From an uncultured Alphaproteobacteria bacterium (GTDB lineage: Bacteria; Pseudomonadota; Alphaproteobacteria; Micavibrionales; Micavibrionaceae): a stretch of DNA of 8,180 nt. The stretch covers positions 1 to 8,180 of the forward strand of contig CAKTCH010000054.1 in the NCBI GenBank assembly GCA_934538895.1. The letters run 5' to 3'. The notes beneath the pieces are model-generated. The model saw only the letters and a list, made by a program, of their open reading frames with translations, ran no database searches and was not told the DNA's origin. A program made the translations under genes and the position numbers. Position 1 is the stretch's first letter. Each line of letters starts with the position of its first letter. Of this stretch, positions 1 to 5,300 are shown piece after piece.

Positions 1-396
1 ATATATGAAACTGCGGTAAATGATTTCCTGCGGCCAGACCGAGAGCAGGGGATAAAGCAGCATCACGCGCCACCATATTTCAGGCCGTTCGCGGGGGAAT
101 GACAGAAATTCATCCGGGATCAGCAACCATGTCAGCAGGGCAATCGCCGGCCCGAGAACGGCGAAGCGGATCAAGACGGGCCTTAATCCTGCATGGAAGC
201 CCGGCCAGTTCCATTCTCCCGCATGGCGGCGTTTATAGTTGAAGCGTAAAACCGCCCATACGGCGAGCGCCCCGAGCCAGAGCGTGCCGATCATCAGGGC
301 GCGATTTTGCAACGTCAGAATCAGGAGCGGGAATCCGCCGAATATCAGCAGAAATTCAGCCCACAGGAAATATCTACTGTTTAAATATTTACCCAT
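1..396 (-). CDS. CPBP-family (CAAX protease-like) intramembrane protein, N-terminal part, truncated by window edge
   Basis: I translated this frame by hand. It is open from the ATG at 396-394 (MGKYLNSRYF) to the window edge, giving 132 residues with no stop. Hydrophobic segments lie at about residues 13-29, 34-50, 74-93 and 111-121. The last visible stretch, PQEIIYRSF (residues 122-130), matches the first conserved motif of the CPBP/ABI family (EExxxR), which is normally part of the glutamate/histidine active site of intramembrane metalloproteases. Here the first Glu is Gln (Q123) while E124 and R128 are kept. I recall PQEIIYR-type variants in other proteins annotated as CPBP, so this is probably a subfamily and not a broken gene. 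The later His-containing motifs lie outside the window, so activity cannot be judged. The gene starts 11 bp after the stop of the AI-2E gene and is probably co-transcribed with it. No good Shine-Dalgarno is visible before the ATG, so translation may depend on the upstream gene. Confidence 0.82.
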   Translation of the reverse strand, partial: MGKYLNSRYFLWAEFLLIFGGFPLLILTLQNRALMIGTLWLGALAVWAVLRFNYKRRHAGEWNWPGFHAGLRPVLIRFAVLGPAIALLTWLLIPDEFLSFPRERPEIWWRVMLLYPLLSVWPQEIIYRSFIY

Positions 397-407
397 ACAG
401 AAATAAT

Positions 408-1520
408 TTAGAGTGCCGTTTGCTCGACGAAAGGGGGATCTTCGACATTTTCCGAAAGATTCTTTTTGTCGCTATGACTCCATTCAATAATCAGGGTATA
501 GGCTACGGCCAGCAATGTCGGGCCGATGAAAAGGCCGATGAAGCCAAAAGCGATGATTCCGCCGAAGACGCCCAGCAACGTTACCAGCAAGGGGAGATCG
601 CTGCCCAGGCTGATGAAGTAGGGGCGTATGACGTTATCGATGGAGCTGACGGCCAGTAATCCCCAGAACACCATGAAGATACCCATGCCGATAGAGCCTT
701 GCGCGAACAGCCATATGGCGGCAGGCACCCAGATGATGGGCGCCCCCATCGGCAGGAATGACAGGAAGAATGTGGCGAACCCTAAAAGCACGGGGGCGGG
801 GATGCCCGCGATAACGAAACCTATGGCGGCCAGCGTGCCTTGGGCTACGGCTGTGCCCATCATACCGTAAACGACGCCGATCATGGTGTTTTTGGATACG
901 CGCAATAAATGCTGCCCGCGCGTGCCCCAGAATTTATCGATCAGGACGGTCAGGCGGTCGGCGACTTCCACGCCATGGCGGAAGAGGAAGAAAGCGATGA
1001 ATACGCCCAGAGTCAGGTCAATCGCGCCGCGGCCTACGCTGCTGGCAAATCCCAGAACGCCTTGCGTGGCAGGGGCGGCTTGTTTGGTCAGAATGGCGGT
1101 CAGCGCCGTTGTATCCTGTAAATATATATGCCACTGCTCGGCGAGGAAGGGGCCGATATGCGGCAGGCCGGCCAGCCATTCCGGGGCTTCCCGGGGCGGA
1201 TTTTGCAGGGCGCTGATGACGTTCGTGCTGACCCAGTCGAAGTTACCGGCAAGGCTGGATGTCAGGATCGCCAGCGGCAGGATAAAGCAAAGCGCCAGAA
1301 TGGTGGTCATCAGACTGGCTGCCAGACCACGGCGGCCCTTCATGCGTTTTTCCAGCCAGCTATAGGCTGGCCATGCGGAAAGGGTGAAGATAATCGCCAG
1401 CAACATCGCCGGAATAAACGGGGCGATGACGATTACACTTAATACGCCGATCACCGCCAGACCACCGATAACGACCAGCATACGGTAAATTGTGATTCTA
1501 TCGAGGCTGCCAATCTTCAT
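408..1520 (-). CDS. AI-2E family transporter (TerC/YdiK/PerM-type permease)
   Basis: A 370-residue polytopic inner-membrane protein of the AI-2E transporter family (PF01594), full length for the family. Two hydrophobic stretches lie at the N-terminus (about residues 14-49), one at about 62-90, a soluble region at about 91-160, and a dense membrane half from about 165 to 350. Family hallmarks include the SIDNVIRP motif (D295-P300), the SFLPMGAPIIWVPAAIWL segment and FIGLFIGPTLLAVAY near the end. A charged tail of about 20 residues closes the protein. The start is supported by an AAGAGA Shine-Dalgarno-like sequence just upstream of the ATG. The name comes from the E. coli autoinducer-2 exporter TqsA. 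Most members have no proven substrate, and some are linked to ion antiport or general efflux, so signalling transport should not be assumed. It is divergent from the HU gene and heads a likely two-gene unit with the CPBP protein downstream. Confidence 0.93.
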   Translation of the reverse strand: MKIGSLDRITIYRMLVVIGGLAVIGVLSVIVIAPFIPAMLLAIIFTLSAWPAYSWLEKRMKGRRGLAASLMTTILALCFILPLAILTSSLAGNFDWVSTNVISALQNPPREAPEWLAGLPHIGPFLAEQWHIYLQDTTALTAILTKQAAPATQGVLGFASSVGRGAIDLTLGVFIAFFLFRHGVEVADRLTVLIDKFWGTRGQHLLRVSKNTMIGVVYGMMGTAVAQGTLAAIGFVIAGIPAPVLLGFATFFLSFLPMGAPIIWVPAAIWLFAQGSIGMGIFMVFWGLLAVSSIDNVIRPYFISLGSDLPLLVTLLGVFGGIIAFGFIGLFIGPTLLAVAYTLIIEWSHSDKKNLSENVEDPPFVEQTAL

Positions 1521-1541
1521 GGTGATTCTCTTTTCATGTCT

Positions 1542-1576
1542 AAAAACACCGCCAGAATAGCGGGTTTTTGAGGGGT
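1542..1576. repeat. Hairpin repeat copy 1 (CCGC-N7-GCGG followed by GTTTTTGAGGGGT)
   Basis: CCGC (1549-1552) and GCGG (1560-1563) form a stem around the 7-nt loop CAGAATA. The stem extends outward with AAAAAC (1542-1547) pairing to GTTTTT (1564-1569), with one bulged A at 1548. That makes about ten base pairs, terminator-like on either strand because both arms end in a T run. The segment GCGGGTTTTTGAGGGGT (1560-1576) recurs almost exactly at 1749-1765. The hairpin lies 22 bp upstream of the AI-2E start and would be in that gene's leader if its transcript starts further upstream. It could be an attenuator, a protein-binding palindrome or a member of a dispersed repeat family; the sequence alone does not decide. 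Confidence 0.65.
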
Positions 1577-1737
1577 CGGGAAGCGCGATAAGATGTTCTT
1601 CTGGCAGCTTGTGCGTACAAAATATGTGGAAAACCCCCTGAAAACGGCCTTTTTGAGCGTTTTATCCTAAAAATCCTCTCGACAAGCAGTGCGACTCGTA
1701 CCATTGTTTGAGCATCAGGACAGGACATCGCGATAGG

Positions 1738-1765
1738 CCGCTGTTTATGCGGGTTTTCGAGGGGT
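1738..1765. repeat. Hairpin repeat copy 2 (CCGC-N7-GCGG followed by GTTTTCGAGGGGT)
   Basis: CCGC (1738-1741) and GCGG (1749-1752) again enclose a 7-nt loop, here TGTTTAT, which differs from the loop of copy 1. The right half GCGGGTTTTCGAGGGGT (1749-1765) matches copy 1 at 16 of 17 positions, in the same orientation and 189 bp away. The outer A/T stem of copy 1 is absent here, so the paired part is only four base pairs. It ends about 44 bp before the HU ATG and would fall in the HU 5' leader or core promoter. Confidence 0.6.
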
Positions 1766-1795
1766 GCCTGCCCGTTTAACAATGATATCTAACTC

Positions 1796-1802
1796 AAGGA
1801 AG
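1796..1802 (+). promoter_or_regulatory. Strong ribosome binding site of the HU gene
   Basis: AAGGAAG sits 7 bp before the ATG at 1810, a near-ideal Shine-Dalgarno position. It fixes this ATG as the start, so the lysine-rich N-terminal tail is genuinely translated. It also fits high expression of an abundant nucleoid protein. Confidence 0.88.
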
Positions 1803-1809
1803 TTAAATC

Positions 1810-2178
1810 ATGGCGACTGCAAAAAAAGCTCCGGCTAAGAAAGCTCCGGCTAAAAAAGCCACGGCGAAGGCTGCGGCTACAAAGTCCACAACAGCTCCGA
1901 CAGTAACATTGAAACAAATCGGTTCTGATCTGGCTGAAAAGCACGAACTGTCCAAGAAGCAAATGAATCAGATTATGGAAGATCTGATTGAAAACCTGGG
2001 CAAAAACCTGAAAAAAGGCAACCGTATCCGTATGGCTGGCCTGGGTATCCTGCAAGTGCGCAAGCGCGCTGCCCGCATGGGCCGCAACCCGCGCACAGGC
2101 GAAGCGATCAAAATTCCGGCGAAGAAGAAAATCAACTTCCGCGCTGCCAAGGAACTGAAAGAAACAGTAGGCGTTTAA
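1810..2178 (+). CDS. HU-family DNA-binding protein with lysine/alanine-rich N-terminal tail
   Basis: A 122-residue nucleoid-associated protein that would bind and bend DNA as a dimer. Residues 1-31 are a low-complexity basic tail with AKKAP/AKKAT repeats, resembling histone H1-like tails. Residues 32-122 are an HU/IHF fold (PF00216): helical N-terminal part (LKQIGSDLAEKHELSKKQ), the GNRIRMAGLGILQVRKR strand region, the DNA-binding arm with RMGRNPRTGE (residues 89-98) and the C-terminal AAKELKETV helix. Proline 94 corresponds to the proline that intercalates into the DNA minor groove in HU/IHF. Classical HU is about 90 residues, so the excess is entirely the tail. The FRAAKELKE ending and ILQVRKRAARMGRNP are features I associate with alphaproteobacterial HU proteins. 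It stands alone, with its own ribosome binding site and terminator. I am confident of the family; whether the tail changes DNA compaction is inference. Confidence 0.97.
   Translation: MATAKKAPAKKAPAKKATAKAAATKSTTAPTVTLKQIGSDLAEKHELSKKQMNQIMEDLIENLGKNLKKGNRIRMAGLGILQVRKRAARMGRNPRTGEAIKIPAKKKINFRAAKELKETVGV
1825..1869 (+). repeat. Three 15-bp tandem units coding the HU tail
   Basis: Within the HU gene, units at 1825-1839, 1840-1854 and 1855-1869 each encode Lys-Ala-(Pro/Thr)-Ala-Lys. The first two differ at only one base (AAAGCTCCGGCTAAG versus the same ending in AAA). The third has diverged at several positions (AAAGCCACGGCGAAG). The unit length is a multiple of three, so gain or loss of a unit would keep the reading frame. 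Confidence 0.88.
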
Positions 2179-2197
2179 TTTGCGCTTTTGTCTTGTG

Positions 2198-2236
2198 AAA
2201 AGTCCTCCGGATTAATTTCCGGAGGGCTTTTTCTTT
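2198..2236 (+). terminator. Intrinsic terminator after the HU gene
   Basis: CCTCCGG (2204-2210) pairs with CCGGAGG (2219-2225) around the 8-nt loop ATTAATTT. The stem extends by a T-G wobble and further G-C and A-T pairs into the flanking A and T runs. The T-rich tail TTTTTCTTT follows at 2228-2236. It begins about 20 bp after the HU stop, and separates HU transcription from the A2M gene. Confidence 0.94.
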
Positions 2237-2250
2237 AAGAGCTTTCCCGC

Positions 2251-2256
2251 TAGAAT
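2251..2256 (+). promoter_or_regulatory. Possible -10 box for the A2M gene
   Basis: TAGAAT matches the sigma-70 -10 consensus at five of six positions. It lies 45 bp before the A2M ATG, in the only gap (2237-2301) after the HU terminator where a promoter could sit. No good -35 box is found: the sequence 17 bp upstream is TTTTTC, part of the terminator T run. The call rests on the -10 match and position only. Confidence 0.3.
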
Positions 2257-2290
2257 TGAAGCCGTTTCCAGAATTACATCATTACTTGCC

Positions 2291-2294
2291 GGAG
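2291..2294 (+). promoter_or_regulatory. Ribosome binding site of the A2M gene
   Basis: GGAG lies 7 bp before the ATG at 2302. The reading frame downstream begins directly with a typical signal peptide, so site and start support each other. Confidence 0.7.
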
Positions 2295-2301
2295 TCATTC
2301 C

Positions 2302-5300
2302 ATGCGCGGATTGCTTGTCGTTACACTTCTTTTTATTTTGACGCTGCCGTTGCCTGCCGCCGCACAGGATACGCCGCGCCCGCTGGAGATTTTACGCATT
2401 ACGCCGCAAGGTGACGACGTGCTGGCAGGCAGGCAGATCGTCATCCAGTTCAACCGCGCGGTGGTTCCGGTGGGCCGGATGGATCGCACGGCAGAGGAGG
2501 TGGGTATTACGGTCACTCCGCCGTTGCCTTGCCAGTGGCGCTGGATCAATACCGCGACGCTGGCCTGTCATCTGGATGGTAAAGATAAGATGGCTGAATC
2601 GACGCGTTACCGGCTGACGATCGCTCCGGACAGGATTGCCGCCGGGGATGGGGCAAAACTCTCTGCCACCAAAACACATGAATTTATCACGGCGCGCCCC
2701 GAGGTCAGTTATTATAATTTCTCGACATGGAGGGGGCCCGCGCACCCCGTCGTCCGTGTGGTATTCAATCAGCCTGTGACTAAGGATTCCGCCGCAGCGC
2801 ATCTGCATTTCCAGGAGCCGGGCCAGCCGCGCCAGATGGTGGTGTTAAGCCCCGAACCGCACGATACGCAGAGATTTTCTGCAGGCGCTGTGGAAGCACG
2901 CCGCGTATGGCTGGTGGAGCCGCGCAAAACGCTGAATATGGATGTGACAGGTGTGGCGCTGGCGATGGAGCCGGGACTGGTTTCGACATCGGGGGCGGAG
3001 GCCAGCGTTGCCCGGCGTGATATTGTGACATTCAACACTTTTCCGGATTTCAAGTTCGCGGGTATTCAATGCACCAATAATGAAGGGCTTGAGGTTTTTA
3101 TAGAGCCGGGCAAGCCGCAGACGCAGGCGCAGCTTTGCAATCCCTTACGCCCGGTAGCTTTGGGCTTCACGGTGCCTGTCCTGCGCTCGGAAGTCAGCGC
3201 CAATGTTTCCTTTACGCCTGATCTGGCGGGCGGGCGCAAGGGTTATAACCCTTGGGGGGACGAGAATCGCGACTGGTCGCGGCTGGGCGATCCTTATACG
3301 GGGCGTACCTATTTCATCGGGCTTCCCGTGGGATTGAAGGCGGCACAGAAATATACCCTTACCGTGCCGAGCAAGAAGCCGGGAGTTAAGGCGACGCTGT
3401 CGCAATTACTCGGTAAAAATATTGAAGAAGGAATGCAGGACGAATTTGGCCGCACGTTGATGAAGCCGGTGAAGGTTGAATTTTCGACCGGCCACCGCCC
3501 GCCGAATTTCGAGCTGATCCATAAGGAGGCCGTGCTGGAGAAGGAGACGGACAGCGAAGTGCCGCTCTATGTCAATAACCTCGATGCCTATACGTTCACA
3601 TATCGCCGTATCAATACGCTGGGCGTGCAGACGGATCAGTCGTACGGCCAGCGCGTGCCGTCGCCGCAGGACGTGCAGTTCGCCGTGCCGCTGGGCGTGC
3701 GCGAAATGCTGGGCGACAAGCCGGGGGTCGTATACGGTCATTTGCAGACCGAGCCGGAGATTCCGCAATATAATAAGGAAGCCGCGCGCTTGTTCGCACA
3801 GATCACGCCCTTTCAGGTTCATTTCAAGCTGGGGCATTTTCAGTCCCTTGCCTGGGTAACCGATCTGGCGACTGGCAAACCCGTGGAGGGGGCCACGGTT
3901 ACGCTTTATACCGATGAACTCGCCGATATGGGCGAGCCTGAGGATGTTTTTGCGGGCGTGCTGACGGATCAGGATGGCATGGCGATTTTACCCGGGACCG
4001 TGAAAGCCGATCCGGGCAACAGCTTGGCGCAGGCGTGGCGGGAGGGCGATAAGCGCCTGTTTATCCGTGTCGATCGCCGGGAGGATATGGCCCTGCTGCC
4101 GCTGTCTTATGATTTCTATATCGATACGTGGCGGGCGTCGAATGAAACGATCTGGGCCCATCATCAGAAAAAATACGGTCATCTGAAGACATGGGGCATG
4201 ACGGCGCAGGGGGTGTACCGTGCCGGCGATACCATGGAATATAAAATATTCGTGCGCGATCAGGACAACTTGACGCTGGTGCTTCCGGCAAAAGATATCG
4301 CCTACGCGCTGGAGATTTTCGATCCGACCAATAAATCGGTGCTGAAGCGGGAAAATATCACCCTTTCAGATTTCGGGGCTTTTGACGGCGTTTACAAGTT
4401 GCCGAAAAATGCCGCCGTGGGCTGGTATCGTTTTGAGCTGACGGCAACATTGCCCAGCGGGGACGTTCGCAAATGGCAGCCGTTGCGTGTGCTTGTCAGC
4501 GATTTCACCGTGGCGCCCTTCCGCGTTACCAGTGAAATGAACGGCGATCATTTCAAAGCGGGGGATGATGTTTCGTTCCATGCCGATGCCAAAATGCACG
4601 CTGGCGGCGCCTATACCGATGCCACTATACGTGTCACAGGCATTGTCAAAAGCCGCAATTTTCAAAGCAAGCATCCGCTGGCGCAGGGCTTTATCTTTGA
4701 CAGTTTTCAGGATAGGCGCGACAGCGCGCAGATTTTCGAGAAAACCGCCCCTTTGAACGATCAGGGTGAATGGAACGAGGATTTTACGCTGCCTGCGGCT
4801 CCGATCGCTTATGGTACGCTTGAACTGGAAGCTGCCGTGCAGGACGATCGCGGCAAAACCATCGCCAATGTTTCGCGGGCGGATTATTTCGGTGTCGACC
4901 GGCTGGTGGGCCTGAAATCGCCGCAATGGGTTTATGAAGCGAAAAAGCCCGCGGCCATTCCCGCGCTGGTCGTCGATGACAAGGGCACGCCGGTTGCGGG
5001 CACTGCTGTGAAGATTGCCATCGAGAAGGAGTTCATCAATACGGCACGCGTGAAAGGGGCTGGTAACGCCTATCTTTCTGATATCACCGTCGAATGGAAG
5101 CAGGTTGCCGAATGCAGCCAGACTTCAGCGGCAACGCCGCAGGATTGCTCGTTTACGCCGGATGCCGCCGGTACATACAGGCTGGCGGCGGAGATCGCCG
5201 ATACGAAAGGCGTTGCGCATAAAACGACTCTGAGTATATGGGTTTCCGGCGGCGATTACGTACAATGGAATAATGAAACCGACAGCATGTTAGCGATTAT

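Larger units (their letters stand above)
1521..1809. other. Divergent intergenic region between AI-2E and HU genes
   Basis: This 289-bp stretch separates two genes read outward, so it should carry promoters for both. An 80-codon minus-strand reading frame exists here, but it has no recognisable protein character and overlaps a repeat, so I do not call it. The clearest structure is a duplicated hairpin element, annotated separately. Promoter boxes are not convincing. On the plus strand, TTGAGC (about 1709-1714) with GATAGG 18 bp later is weak. On the minus strand, a TTGTCG (about 1680-1685) is followed 15 bp later by TAAAAC, which is poor spacing. A short inverted repeat AAAACG/CGTTTT lies at 1641-1646 and 1658-1663. 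Confidence 0.6.

Noticed and set aside
883..1365. 160-codon plus-strand frame antisense to the AI-2E gene
   Set aside because: The Arg/Ala/Ser-rich translation is typical of a shadow frame over a GC-rich gene; the opposite strand encodes a clear full-length family member.
1641..1663. Inverted repeat AAAACG / CGTTTT with an 11-nt loop
   Set aside because: Six A/T-rich pairs with a long loop are expected by chance in such sequence; not strong enough to call a terminator or operator by itself.
1540..1782. 80-codon minus-strand open frame between the AI-2E and HU genes
   Set aside because: It has no recognisable domain or membrane character, its end runs through the hairpin repeat, and it covers the region where promoters must lie. 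Most likely a chance frame.
1774..1806. Possible CtrA site (TTAA-N7-TTAA) just before the HU start
   Set aside because: TTAA is followed by TAAC and later by another TTAA, but none of the spacings is the required 7 bp, so it does not fit the consensus.
4366..4926. 186-codon minus-strand frame inside the A2M gene
   Set aside because: Same reason: antisense shadow with no protein-like motif and no ribosome binding site of note.
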